Positions 8,530 through 16,927 of a DNA stretch of 64,000 nt are shown here, in pieces. Below the pieces are notes generated by a model that saw nothing but the letters and a program-made list of their open reading frames with translations, did no database searches and was not told the origin of the DNA. The stretch is from Allobosea psychrotolerans (GTDB lineage Bacteria; Pseudomonadota; Alphaproteobacteria; Rhizobiales; Beijerinckiaceae), in contig NZ_PQFZ01000001.1 in assembly GCF_002917105.1 (NCBI RefSeq), positions 124,001-188,000 of the forward strand, in the 5' to 3' direction. Position numbers and translations under genes: made by a program. The number at the start of each line of letters is the position of its first letter. The stretch's first letter is position 1.

Positions 8530-10062
8530 ATGTCTGTTCAGTCGCTCACGCTTTCGTCTGCCTTGACCGAGCCCGCTCCCGTGCGTCGCCGCGCGGCAGA
8601 GCCGGATTCCGGTCGCGCGGCTGAGGCGTTCACGCTGCCAGACGATCCGTCTCGCGAGACGGCGTCCCGCGCGCAGGACGCCTCGGCGCCGCGCCCTAAA
8701 CCCGAGCGGGCGCAGACCGAGGATCAATCGTCGCCGCAAAAGCCCGATGCCAAGACGAACGCCACCCAGACGAGCGAAGACAAGGCCATTGAAGACAAGG
8801 CGAGCGCGGGCAGGACGGATGCTGCCAAGACGGACACTACAAAGACCGACGCTGTAAAGACTGACGCGGCAAAGACGAATGCCGCCACGCCGGCGCCGAT
8901 TGCCGTCAAGCCGGGCGAGACCACGCCTGGCGCTCAGGCCGCCACGGCCTCGCCTCCGGTGCAGCAGGATGTCGGCGCGCTTGTCAGTATCGCCGTCGCC
9001 ACGCAGGCCGAGGCGCAGACGGGTGGCGACGGCGTAAAAGAGAAGGACGCCGAGGGCCCCAAGGACAAGGCGGCCGAGACGCCGGCGGCGGATGCCTCCG
9101 CGCTTCCCACCACGCCAGCCGAAGGCGTCGTTGTCCTGGCATTGCCGACCATCGATCTCTCCGCCGCGCTCGTTCCAGCTGCCGTACCCGCCGCTGCAAC
9201 CGAAGCGGCTGCGCCTGCTGCGGGCGCCGTCCCGACTGCCGGTATCGCAAAGGCCGGTCTCGCCTCGCCGAAATCGGCTGTCGCCGCCTTCCTGCAGGGC
9301 GATGCCGCCGTCGGCGGCGCGGGTGCGGATGTTGGCGCTCCCGCGAATGGCGAAGGCGGCAAGGCTCAGCTTGCAATCGGCGGGCAGCAGACTGCGCATG
9401 CGGCCAAGACCGCCAAGGAGGAGCCTGCTGCATCTTCGACCGCGCCGGCTGCGCCGCAGGCCGATTTCAAGCCGCTCGAATTGCTGCAGACGCCGCAGAA
9501 CCTGGTCGATCTTTCGGCGCTGGCCCAGCCGCGCGCCGGTAAGACGGGGGCTGCCGCTGACCTGGCCACCCCGGAACAGACTGCCGCGGGGCAGGCCACG
9601 ACCGCCCATGGCCAGGCTGCCGCAGCCACGCAGACGACGCCACTCCACATGGTTCCGATCGAGATCGGGATGAAGGCGCTTGCGGGCTCCCGCTCGTTCG
9701 ACATTCGGCTCGATCCGGCTGAACTCGGCCGCGTCGACGTCAAGCTCGAGGTTTCCGACAAGGGCGAGGTCAGCGCCAGGCTGGTCGTCGACCGGGTCGA
9801 GACGCTGCACATGCTCCAGCGCGACTCGCGCACGCTGGAACGGGCCTTCGAGCAGGCCGGCCTCAAGCCGTCGGATGCGGGTGTCGACATCAGCTTGCGC
9901 GATCCCGCCGACCAATCCGGCTTCCGGCAGAACCGGCAGCAGGACGACGCGCCGCGCCGCCCGCCGACCGTGTCGGAAACCGGCGAAGACATCGTCGCAC
10001 CCGCCAAGCCGATCCAGACCCGCCGCCTCGTCAGGCTCGGCGGCGTCGATCTCAGCATCTGA
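8530..10062 (+). CDS. fliK: flagellar hook-length control protein FliK
   Basis: 510 aa; ATG 8530 chosen over an upstream TTG (8503). The long N-terminal two thirds is low-complexity Ala/Thr/Lys/Pro-rich, typical of the FliK ruler. About residues 97-116 consist of four (D)xxKT pentapeptides. The conserved Flg_hook domain lies near the C-terminus (about residues 370-475; FDIRLDPAELGRVDVKLEV, LHMLQRDSRTLERAFEQ). FliK measures hook length and triggers the FlhB export switch. It is followed 17 bp later by flgD, so the two probably share the sigma-54 promoter. Confidence 0.88.
   Translation: MSVQSLTLSSALTEPAPVRRRAAEPDSGRAAEAFTLPDDPSRETASRAQDASAPRPKPERAQTEDQSSPQKPDAKTNATQTSEDKAIEDKASAGRTDAAKTDTTKTDAVKTDAAKTNAATPAPIAVKPGETTPGAQAATASPPVQQDVGALVSIAVATQAEAQTGGDGVKEKDAEGPKDKAAETPAADASALPTTPAEGVVVLALPTIDLSAALVPAAVPAAATEAAAPAAGAVPTAGIAKAGLASPKSAVAAFLQGDAAVGGAGADVGAPANGEGGKAQLAIGGQQTAHAAKTAKEEPAASSTAPAAPQADFKPLELLQTPQNLVDLSALAQPRAGKTGAAADLATPEQTAAGQATTAHGQAAAATQTTPLHMVPIEIGMKALAGSRSFDIRLDPAELGRVDVKLEVSDKGEVSARLVVDRVETLHMLQRDSRTLERAFEQAGLKPSDAGVDISLRDPADQSGFRQNRQQDDAPRRPPTVSETGEDIVAPAKPIQTRRLVRLGGVDLSI
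8818..8877 (+). repeat. four tandem 15-bp codon repeats inside fliK
   Basis: Units encode DAAKT, DTTKT, DAVKT and DAAKT. It is an in-frame minisatellite-like tract in the FliK linker; unit gain or loss would keep frame and change ruler length. Confidence 0.7.
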
Positions 10063-10079
10063 CGGCAAGGAGAAGCACC

Positions 10080-10769
10080 ATGGCCGTTTCCAACACCTCC
10101 TCGACGACGGGCGCGGGGTTCCAGAACACCTCCTCGACGACGAACAGCACCAGCACCGTGTCCGGCTCGCAGACGGCGATCGCCGGGAATTTCGACCAGT
10201 TCCTGTCGCTGCTGACGACGCAGCTCAAGAACCAGAGCCCGCTCGACCCGCTCGACACCAACCAGTTCACCGCCCAGCTCGTGCAGTTCGCCGGTGTCGA
10301 GCAGCAGCTCAAGATGAATGACACGTTGAGCGCACTGCTCACTCTCAACAAGGCGACGACGACGACGGATGCGGTCGGCTTCATCGGCGCGACGATCACC
10401 GCCGATGGCGCAACGGCGCCGCTCAAGAACGGGGTGGCCTACTGGTCGGTGAACATGGCGAGCGCCGGCACCGCCAACATCACCGTGAAGGATTCCAGCG
10501 GTTCTGTGGTCCGGACCCTGACGACGAGCCTCGCCGCCGGCGAGCAGACCGTCCAATGGGACGGCAGCACCTCGACCGGCGGGACAGCGCCCGCCGGCGA
10601 CTACACCATCACCATCGACGCCAAGGATGTGTCCGGTCAGGCGGTGGTCGCCAAGACTGAAATCATCGGCGTCGTCGACAGCATCGATCTGAGCGGGGAC
10701 ACGCCGATGCTCAAGATCGGCACGATCAGCGTCCCGATCGACAAGGTCAAGAAAGTGATCAAGGGCTGA
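10080..10769 (+). CDS. flgD: flagellar hook assembly protein FlgD
   Basis: 229 aa. The N-terminal FlgD signature is FDQFLSLLTTQLKNQSPLDP followed by LDTNQFTAQLVQFAGVEQQLKMN (about residues 37-80). Then comes a FlgD Tudor/FnIII-like region (GTANITVKDSSGSVVRTL, WDGSTSTGGTAPAGDYTI) and a C-terminal IDLSGDTPMLKIG. FlgD is the scaffold cap for hook polymerisation and is itself exported. GGAGAAGCACC just upstream supports ATG 10080. Confidence 0.95.
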   Translation: MAVSNTSSTTGAGFQNTSSTTNSTSTVSGSQTAIAGNFDQFLSLLTTQLKNQSPLDPLDTNQFTAQLVQFAGVEQQLKMNDTLSALLTLNKATTTTDAVGFIGATITADGATAPLKNGVAYWSVNMASAGTANITVKDSSGSVVRTLTTSLAAGEQTVQWDGSTSTGGTAPAGDYTITIDAKDVSGQAVVAKTEIIGVVDSIDLSGDTPMLKIGTISVPIDKVKKVIKG

Positions 10770-10810
10770 TGGCGGCCGGCGCGCAGATAGGGAAAGCCGT
10801 CCGTTTCGCT

Positions 10811-10825
10811 TTAGGTAAATCTTAA
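10811..10825. promoter_or_regulatory. CtrA-type box upstream of sciP
   Basis: TTAG-GTAAATC-TTAA matches the CtrA consensus TTAA-N7-TTAA at 7 of 8 defined positions. It lies 55 bp before the sciP start in the flgD-sciP gap. Confidence 0.6.
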
Positions 10826-10879
10826 AGCCGGACGCCTATGCTCAGCAGAAGTAGGTCTGTTGAGTTGTGTGAGTGTACC

Positions 10880-11155
10880 ATGACCGAGCCTTTGCGACCG
10901 CGGGTGAAGTACGTGATCGGACCGGACGGAAGTCCGTTGACGATCGCCGATCTGCCGCCCATGAATACGCGCCGCTGGGTGATCCGGCGCAAGGCCGAGG
11001 TGGTCGCGGCCGTTCGCGGCGGCCTTCTCAGCCTTGAGGAAGCCTGCCAGCGCTATACGCTGACCGTCGATGAATTCCTGAGCTGGCAGATGTCGATCGA
11101 TCAGCACGGCCTTGCCGGGCTGCGGACGACGCGCATCCAGCACTACCGCCAATAG
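10880..11155 (+). CDS. sciP: DUF1153 cell-cycle regulator SciP
   Basis: 91 aa from ATG 10880. It is a DUF1153 protein with a compact helix-turn-helix (RRKAEVVAAVRGGLLSLEE, ACQRYTLTVDEFLSWQ) and the N-terminal VKYVIGPDGSPLTIADLPP typical of alphaproteobacterial SciP. In Caulobacter SciP binds CtrA and DNA and represses CtrA-activated genes in G1. The position between flgD and fliF among flagellar genes matches SciP loci elsewhere. A CtrA-type box lies upstream and a hairpin terminator downstream, so it is probably monocistronic. Confidence 0.9.
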   Translation: MTEPLRPRVKYVIGPDGSPLTIADLPPMNTRRWVIRRKAEVVAAVRGGLLSLEEACQRYTLTVDEFLSWQMSIDQHGLAGLRTTRIQHYRQ

Positions 11156-11190
11156 GATCCCTTTTCCGGTCCATTGCCCGGTTCATTACC

Positions 11191-11233
11191 AAGGCGTCGG
11201 TTCGATCGGACCGGCGCCTTTCGCATTTTCGGT
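11191..11233 (+). terminator. rho-independent-like terminator after sciP
   Basis: Stem AAGGCGTCGGT (11191-11201) pairs with ACCGGCGCCTT (11210-11220) over 11 positions with one wobble and an 8-nt loop. A T-rich tail (TTCGCATTTTC) follows. It separates sciP from fliF. Confidence 0.7.
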
Positions 11234-11259
11234 GGCTATCGCCATCAATCCACCATTCG

Positions 11260-11274
11260 TTAACCCGGCGCTAA
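11260..11274. promoter_or_regulatory. CtrA-type box upstream of fliF
   Basis: TTAA-CCCGGCG-CTAA matches TTAA-N7-TTAA at 7 of 8 positions, 78 bp before the preferred fliF GTG start. The fliF operon is a classic CtrA target in Caulobacter. Confidence 0.58.
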
Positions 11275-11351
11275 CCATGCACTGGGAAAAACTTGCCTAG
11301 TGCGTCGTGCCTCGTGTGCGGCGATGTCGGTTTTGTGGAACGGATGGCTGC

Positions 11352-13025
11352 GTGAACGGCATCGTCGGTCAGTTTACGAAATTCGGAGCGGCGCGCCTGG
11401 CGGCGATGCTGGCGGTGACGCTTGGCCTTGTCGGCTTCTTCGGCTTCGTCATGCTGAGGATGTCGCAGCCGGCGATGAGCGTGCTGTTCTCCGACCTGTC
11501 GAACCAGGATGTCAGCGCGATCCTGAAGGATCTCGATACGCGCGGCATCAAATACGAGCTGCGCGGCGACGGACAGACCGTACTCGTCGCCAAGGCCGAT
11601 GTGCCGCGGCTGCGGCTCGACCTCGCCAGCAAGGGAATCCCGTCCGGCGGTGGCGTCGGCTATGAGATCTTCGACAAGGGCGACGCCTTCTCCTCGACCA
11701 GCTTCGTCCAGAACATCAACCATCTGCGCGCGCTGGAGGGTGAACTCTCGCGCACCATCCGCTCGATCAGCCGCGTCCAGGCGGCACGCGTGCATCTCGT
11801 CATCCCGGAGAAGCGCCTGTTCGAGCGCGATCGCGAACCGCCGCGCGCCTCGATCGTGCTCAAGCTTGCCGGCGAACTCGACGCGGCGCAGGTGCGCGCC
11901 GTGCGCCATCTCGTCTCCTCCGCCGTTGACGGGCTCAAGCCCGAGCGCGTCTCGATCGTCGATGAGCGCGGCAGGCTCCTGGCCGACGGCGCCCAGGGCG
12001 AGCAAGGGCTTATCGGGCTCGGCATCGACGAGCGGCAGGTGGGGATCGAGAAGCGCGTCAAGACGCAAGTCGAGGATATCGTCGCCAGCGTCGTCGGGCA
12101 GGGGCGGGCGCGGGTCCAGGTCTCGGCGACCCTCGACGCCAATCGCATCGAGAGCCGCTCGGAGACCTATGACCCGGAAAGCAAGGTCATCCGCTCCAGC
12201 CAGAACCGCACCGAGAATGCGACGACGACCGATGGCGCGAACGGGGCCGTCACGGTCGGCAACGAACTGCCCGGAGCCCAGGCGGGGCAGGGCACCCAGC
12301 AGAATCAGAAGGACGCCTCCTCGAAGAACGAGGAAGTGGTCAACTACGAGATCTCGCGTACGACCCGCACCGAGGTGCTGGAGGGCGGGCGGGTCAAGCG
12401 GCTCTCGGTCGCGGTACTGGTCGATGGAAACTACACCCGCAACGGCACCGAGGTCGCCTACCAGCCCCGCAGCAGCGAGGAGCTGGACCGGATCGGCCAG
12501 TTGGTGCGCATGGCGATGGGCTATGACGAGGCGCGCGGCGACAAGGTTGAGGTCGTCAATCTGCGCTTCGCTGAAGCGCCGCAGGCGATCGTCGAGCTGC
12601 CCGAACAAACCTTGATTCAGCAGCTGCTCTCCTTCACCAAGGAGGATCTGATCCGCTTCGCCGAACTCGGTGTCATCTCGCTGCTGACGCTGATCGTGCT
12701 GATGGTGGTGGTGCGGCCGCTGCTGAAGCAGGCCCTTGCGCCCGATCCGAGCATGCGGGCGATCCCGAGCTTCATGCGCGAGGGCTTGGCCCTCGTTCAA
12801 TCCGACGGCACCGGCGACCCTGCAAGCCCGCGCTCCGTGGTGGGGGCGGACGGCTCGCGCGACATGGACGTCGAGGCGCCGTCCGAGCGTATGCTCGCGG
12901 TCGCGCAGATCAAGGGACAGCTCAAGGCCCAGTCCGTCGAGAAGATCGGCGCACTGGTGGCGCAGAACCCCGCCGATTCGGTCGCGGTGCTGCGCGGCTG
13001 GATTCACGAAAAGTCTGCGGCATGA
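11352..13025 (+). CDS. fliF: flagellar MS-ring protein FliF
   Basis: 557 aa. GTG 11352 (NGIVGQFTKFGAARLAAM) matches the usual FliF N-terminus; a GTG at 11307 would add 15 residues including two Cys. The first membrane helix is LAAMLAVTLGLVGFFGFVM (near residue 15). The periplasmic YscJ/FliF domain contains FEKDAFSS-like motifs (YEIFDKGDAFSSTSFVQ). The C-terminal helix is ISLLTLIVLMVVVRPLL (about 450), followed by the FliG-binding tail. FliF builds the basal-body base. It leads the operon fliF-fliG-flbE/fliH-fliN-flbD. Confidence 0.95.
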   Translation: MNGIVGQFTKFGAARLAAMLAVTLGLVGFFGFVMLRMSQPAMSVLFSDLSNQDVSAILKDLDTRGIKYELRGDGQTVLVAKADVPRLRLDLASKGIPSGGGVGYEIFDKGDAFSSTSFVQNINHLRALEGELSRTIRSISRVQAARVHLVIPEKRLFERDREPPRASIVLKLAGELDAAQVRAVRHLVSSAVDGLKPERVSIVDERGRLLADGAQGEQGLIGLGIDERQVGIEKRVKTQVEDIVASVVGQGRARVQVSATLDANRIESRSETYDPESKVIRSSQNRTENATTTDGANGAVTVGNELPGAQAGQGTQQNQKDASSKNEEVVNYEISRTTRTEVLEGGRVKRLSVAVLVDGNYTRNGTEVAYQPRSSEELDRIGQLVRMAMGYDEARGDKVEVVNLRFAEAPQAIVELPEQTLIQQLLSFTKEDLIRFAELGVISLLTLIVLMVVVRPLLKQALAPDPSMRAIPSFMREGLALVQSDGTGDPASPRSVVGADGSRDMDVEAPSERMLAVAQIKGQLKAQSVEKIGALVAQNPADSVAVLRGWIHEKSAA

Positions 13026-13039
13026 CGGGTCTTTGAGCC

Positions 13040-14119
13040 ATGGCCGCTGAACGTTCCATCGCCACGCGCAACTCCAGCAACCGGGACAGCGAAGCCGCGA
13101 GCTATGGCGGCGTAACCACGATCGCGGAAATGAACGGGCCGCAGCGCGCCGCGGTGATCCTGCTCGTGCTCGGGGAGGATCATGGCCGCACGATCTGGCG
13201 GGAGTTCGATGATGAGGAGATCCGCATCATCACCCGCGCTATGGCCGAGCTCGGGACCGTCGACGCCGACGAGGTCGAGCGGCTGATGCTGGACTTCGTC
13301 GGCCGGCTGTCGAGCGCGGGCGCGGTCACAGGTTCATTCGATCGGACGATCTCGCTCCTGGAGAAGATCCTGCCGAGCGATCAGGTCGCGCTGATCATGG
13401 AGGAGATCCGCGGGCCGGCCGGCCGCAACATGTGGCAGAAGCTCGGCAATATCGATGCGGTCGTGCTCGCGAACTTCCTCAAGAACGAATATCCGCAGAC
13501 GATTGCGGTCATCCTTTCGAAGATCAGGGCGGAGCACGCCGCCAATGTTCTGCGCAACCTGCCCAATGAACTCTCGATCGACGTCGTCAGCCGCATGCTG
13601 CGCATGGAATCGGTGCAGAAGGAGGCGCTCGACCATATCGAGAACACCCTGCGCACAGAATTCGTCTCGACCTTGACGCAGACCCGTCGGCGCGACCCGC
13701 ATGAGATGATGGCGGAGATCTTCAACGGCTTCGACCGCCAGACCGAGATCCGCTTCCTCGCGGCGCTCGACGATTCCAACCAGGAATCGGCCGCCCGCAT
13801 CAGGGCGCTGATGTTCACCTTCGAGGATCTCGGCAAGCTCGATCCCGCCGCGCTGCAGACGCTGATGCGGCAGGTCGACAAGGATACGCTCGCGCGGGCA
13901 CTCAAGGGCGCGAGCGAGGACATGCGCAACTTCTTCTTCAGCGCGATGTCGCAGCGCGCCACCAAGAACATGCAGGACGACATGCAGGGCCTTGGCCCCT
14001 TGCGCCTCAAGGAGGTCGACGAGGCGCAAGCCAAGATGGTGGCCTTGACCAAGGAGCTCGCCGACAAGGGCGAGATCGTCCTGGCCAAGGGCAATTCCGA
14101 AGACGAATTGGTTTATTGA
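13040..14119 (+). CDS. fliG: flagellar motor switch protein FliG
   Basis: 359 aa. Three FliG domains are visible: N-terminal FliF-binding (MNGPQRAAVILLVLGEDHG), the middle domain with EYPQTIAVILSKI, and a C-terminal torque-generating part (DLGKLDPAALQTLMRQVDKDTL, LKGASEDMRNFFFSAMSQRA). FliG couples stator ion flow to rotation. It starts 14 bp after fliF and ends 2 bp before the next gene, indicating tight co-transcription. The N-terminal 30 residues are a Ser/Arg-rich extension. Confidence 0.96.
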   Translation: MAAERSIATRNSSNRDSEAASYGGVTTIAEMNGPQRAAVILLVLGEDHGRTIWREFDDEEIRIITRAMAELGTVDADEVERLMLDFVGRLSSAGAVTGSFDRTISLLEKILPSDQVALIMEEIRGPAGRNMWQKLGNIDAVVLANFLKNEYPQTIAVILSKIRAEHAANVLRNLPNELSIDVVSRMLRMESVQKEALDHIENTLRTEFVSTLTQTRRRDPHEMMAEIFNGFDRQTEIRFLAALDDSNQESAARIRALMFTFEDLGKLDPAALQTLMRQVDKDTLARALKGASEDMRNFFFSAMSQRATKNMQDDMQGLGPLRLKEVDEAQAKMVALTKELADKGEIVLAKGNSEDELVY

Positions 14120-14121
14120 CG

Positions 14122-14721
14122 ATGCGTACCGCCACGAAATTCACATTCGGCACCGATTTCCGCGAGGGCGGCCGGCGCGCGGCCGGCGAAGCCGATCTCG
14201 CCGCGGCGAAGTCCGAGGCGTTCCGCGCGGGCGAGGCCCAGGCGCGGCGTGACGCCGAGGGACAGCTCAACGGCATGGTCGCCCAGCTCGCCCGCACGGC
14301 CGAGCGCCTGCTCGCCCAGGAGGACGCCCGCACCGCCGCGATCGAGGCGCAGGCTGCCCATATCGCCATCGCCACGGCCAAGGCGCTGGCGGGCGCGGCG
14401 CTTGCCGAGAAGCCGCTGGCCGAGATCGAGCACGCCGTACGCGAATGCCTTTCACATGCGCGGCTGGCGCCGCACCTCGTCTTGCGGGTGAACGACAGCG
14501 CGGCGGAGGCCGTAGAGGCGTTGATTGCTCGTCTGGCGCGGGAGAGCGGCTTTGCCGGCCGTCTCGTCGTGCTCGGCGAGCCGGAGATTGCTCCCGGCGA
14601 CGGGCGCATCGAATGGGCCGATGGCGGCTTCGTGATCGACGCGCAGCGGCTATCGCAACTGGTCGAGCAGGCTGTGACGGGCGTTTTCGGCCATGCCGGT
14701 CCGCGCAGTCTTGCCGAGTGA
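14122..14721 (+). CDS. FliH/FlbE-like flagellar export regulator
   Basis: 199 aa from ATG 14122, two bases after fliG; an in-frame TTG (14116) would overlap fliG. It is Ala/Glu/Arg-rich and helical in the first 100 residues (AAKSEAFRAGEAQARRDAE, LAQEDARTAAIEAQAAHIA), then has a FliH/YscL-like C-terminal domain (LVLRVNDSAAEAVEALIARL, GRIEWADGGFVIDAQRLSQL). The position between fliG and fliN corresponds to flbE in Caulobacter. FliH binds the FliI ATPase and FliN. Confidence 0.82.
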   Translation: MRTATKFTFGTDFREGGRRAAGEADLAAAKSEAFRAGEAQARRDAEGQLNGMVAQLARTAERLLAQEDARTAAIEAQAAHIAIATAKALAGAALAEKPLAEIEHAVRECLSHARLAPHLVLRVNDSAAEAVEALIARLARESGFAGRLVVLGEPEIAPGDGRIEWADGGFVIDAQRLSQLVEQAVTGVFGHAGPRSLAE

Positions 14722-14731
14722 GGACACCAAG

Positions 14732-15082
14732 ATGACCCAAGGCAACGACTTGAACCTGCCACCACTGAACCCGGCCGATCTCTCCTTCGATCGCGAGGCG
14801 CCCTCGGTGGCGCGCTCGGGGCCGGTCCCGGTCAAGACCGCCGAGGATCTGGAGCAGGTGTTCGACGTGCCGGTCACGGTCTCGGCGGTGCTGGGCTCGT
14901 CGCGGATCGCGGTCGGCGACCTCCTCCAGATCGTGCCTGGCGCCGTGCTCGAACTCGACCGGCGCGTCGGCGAGGCCATCGACATCTTCGTCAACGAGCG
15001 GCTGGTCGCGCGCGGGGAGGTCGTCGTGGTCGAGGACCGACTCGGCGTCACCATGACCGAAATCATCAAGGCCGACCGGTGA
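14732..15082 (+). CDS. fliN: flagellar motor switch protein FliN
   Basis: 116 aa; ATG 14732 follows GAGGACACC. The FliN/SpoA domain fills residues 40-115: VFDVPVTVSAVLGSSRIAVG, LLQIVPGAVLELDR, GEAIDIFVNERLVARGEV and the closing GVTMTEII. It forms the C-ring with FliM and FliG, and also docks FliH/FliI. It lies in the fliF operon, 10 bp after flbE/fliH. Confidence 0.95.
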   Translation: MTQGNDLNLPPLNPADLSFDREAPSVARSGPVPVKTAEDLEQVFDVPVTVSAVLGSSRIAVGDLLQIVPGAVLELDRRVGEAIDIFVNERLVARGEVVVVEDRLGVTMTEIIKADR

Positions 15083-15126
15083 AGACCGGCCGCCCCATCA
15101 CGCTCTCATACGGAAAGGCCTGAGCC

Positions 15127-16491
15127 ATGCGCCTCATCATCGTCGGCGGTCTCAAGGGGCAGATCATCGCGGCCGCCCGGATCGCGATCGCTCATGGCGC
15201 CAGCGTCACGCATACGGAGAGCCTCGACCAGACGCTCGCCGTGCTGCGCGCCAAGGGCGCGGATCTCCTGATGATCGATGTCGCGCAGCCGATCGCGAAA
15301 TATGTCGCGGCGCTGGAGGCCGAGCGCATCCGCACACCGATCGTCGCCTGCGGCACCTCGACCGATGCGCGCGCCGCCGTTGCCGCGATCCAGGCCGGGG
15401 CGCGCGAATATGTGCCGCTGCCGCCTGATCCCGAACTGATCGCTGCCGTGCTGGAGGCCGTCGCGGCTGATCAGTCGAGCCTGATCTGGCGCGATCCGGC
15501 GATGGAACGCGTCGTCCAGCTCGCGGCCCAGATCGCCCGCTCGGATGCCCCCGTGCTGGTCACCGGCGAAAGCGGCACCGGCAAGGAGGTGATTGCGCGC
15601 CATCTGCACCAGAAGTCGCTGCGCAAGGACAAGCCCTTCGTCGCCGTGAACTGCGCTGCCATTCCCGACAACCTGCTGGAATCGGAGCTCTTCGGGCATG
15701 AGAAGGGCGCCTTCACCGGCGCGGTGGCACGACGCATCGGCAAGTTCGAGGAAGCGAGCGGCGGCACGTTGCTGCTCGACGAAATTTCCGAGATGGATGT
15801 GCGGCTGCAGGCCAAGCTGCTGCGCGCCTTGCAGGAGCGCATGATCGACCGTGTCGGCGGCACGCAGCCGGTCAGGGTCGATCTGCGCATCATCGCGACC
15901 TCGAACCGCAATCTGGGCGATGCTGTCCGCGAGGGCTCGTTCCGCGAGGATCTGTTCTACCGGCTGAACGTGGTGCATCTGCGCCTGCCGGCGCTACGCG
16001 AGCGGCCGGCCGATATCCTGGCGCTCGCCGACCACTTCACCAAGAAATATGCTGAGATCAACGGCCTGCCGCTGCGGCCGCTGGCGAGCGACGCGCGCAA
16101 GCTCCTGCTGACCAATTCATGGCGGGGCAATGTGCGCGAGCTGGAGAATACGATCCATCGCGCCGTGCTGTTGGCGCAAGGGCCTGAAATCGGCACTGAG
16201 GCCGTGATGACGCCGGAGGGCGAGACGCTCGGCCCCGCCAGCGGCAGGGACCCGGCGGCGCGCGCGGCGCAGACGGCGGAGGCGGTGACGCGCTCGCTCG
16301 TCGGTCACACGGTCGCCGATGTCGAGCGCGAACTCATTCTCGACACGTTGGACCACTGCCTCGGGAACCGCACACATGCGGCCAAGATCCTGGGGATCTC
16401 GATCCGAACGCTGCGCAACAAGCTGAGCGAATACGGAGCGGCCGGCATCGCCGTGGCCGAGCCGGGTCAGGCGCGCGTGAGCGCGGCCTGA
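15127..16491 (+). CDS. flbD: sigma-54-dependent flagellar regulator FlbD
   Basis: 454 aa. The N-terminal receiver-like domain is degenerate: the acidic pair is replaced by IVGGLK and the Lys-Pro by PLPP, although Asp51 (MIDV) remains. Such a domain may not depend on phosphorylation, as known for Caulobacter FlbD. The AAA+ module has Walker A GESGTGKE (147-154), the sigma-54 loop GAFTGA (194-199) and Walker B LLLDE. A Fis-type HTH closes it ([20 protein letters not shown]). It activates RpoN-dependent late flagellar genes such as fliK upstream. Confidence 0.93.
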   Translation: MRLIIVGGLKGQIIAAARIAIAHGASVTHTESLDQTLAVLRAKGADLLMIDVAQPIAKYVAALEAERIRTPIVACGTSTDARAAVAAIQAGAREYVPLPPDPELIAAVLEAVAADQSSLIWRDPAMERVVQLAAQIARSDAPVLVTGESGTGKEVIARHLHQKSLRKDKPFVAVNCAAIPDNLLESELFGHEKGAFTGAVARRIGKFEEASGGTLLLDEISEMDVRLQAKLLRALQERMIDRVGGTQPVRVDLRIIATSNRNLGDAVREGSFREDLFYRLNVVHLRLPALRERPADILALADHFTKKYAEINGLPLRPLASDARKLLLTNSWRGNVRELENTIHRAVLLAQGPEIGTEAVMTPEGETLGPASGRDPAARAAQTAEAVTRSLVGHTVADVERELILDTLDHCLGNRTHAAKILGISIRTLRNKLSEYGAAGIAVAEPGQARVSAA

Positions 16492-16506
16492 CCCGCTCCC
16501 GTCAGC

Positions 16507-16803
16507 TCACCAGCGGCGATAGCGGCGATAATAGCGGGGCCGACGATAATAGCGCGGGCGGTAATAGTACCGTGGGCGACGATAGTAGCGCGGCCGGCGG
16601 TAGTAATAATACTGGCTGAACTCGGCGTCGGTCTTGTCCAGGCCGTCCTTGACCTCGGCGGCGATCTGGTCGTCGGCCCTGGCCGGCTGTGGTTCCGGCA
16701 GCGGTGCGGGCTTGGGCTGGGCGGCTTCGGCAACAGCCATGCCGCCGAGGCTGGCTGCGGCCATGCCGCCGATCAGGGTCATGATGAATGAGCGTCTATC
16801 CAC
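16507..16803 (-). CDS. small exported Tyr/Arg-rich hypothetical protein (paralogue 1)
   Basis: 98 aa from GTG 16803, preceded by GGAGGATGTC; an ATG at 16830 gives nine extra residues but no better site. The N-terminus DRRSFIMTLIGGMAAASLGG resembles a Tat-like signal with cleavage near AEAA. Pro/Ala-rich residues and a short DKTDAEFSQYYYY motif follow. The last ~35 residues are imperfect repeats of YYRRPR. It is paralogous to the gene at 18511-18840, sharing the start context, signal, EFSQY motif and basic tail. The function is unknown; a cell-surface or polyanion-binding protein is possible. Confidence 0.72.
   Translation of the reverse strand: MDRRSFIMTLIGGMAAASLGGMAVAEAAQPKPAPLPEPQPARADDQIAAEVKDGLDKTDAEFSQYYYYRRPRYYRRPRYYYRPRYYRRPRYYRRYRRW
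16510..16610 (-). repeat. imperfect tandem repeats encoding YYRRPR units
   Basis: About five to six degenerate 15-18-bp units around the motif TAATAGCGGGG/CGGCGATAGCGG make up the 3' third of the small gene. They encode alternating Tyr-Tyr and Arg-Arg-Pro-Arg. Confidence 0.6.
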
Positions 16804-16927
16804 GACATCCTCCGAAGACTGGTTTTCCATTCCCTATTGGTACCCGCATCACAGCGCGCAATCGGGGCCGAAAGATAACGCATTTTCGTGGTCTGGGTTC
16901 CCATTCCCCAAATTTCTCTGATCATGG

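Noticed and set aside
8818..8877. CRISPR-like tandem repeats
   Set aside because: 15-bp contiguous coding repeats without spacers inside fliK.
8458..10068. 536-codon open frame on the minus strand
   Set aside because: Antisense to fliK; the Arg/Gly-rich translation is a product of the Ala/Lys-rich FliK codons.
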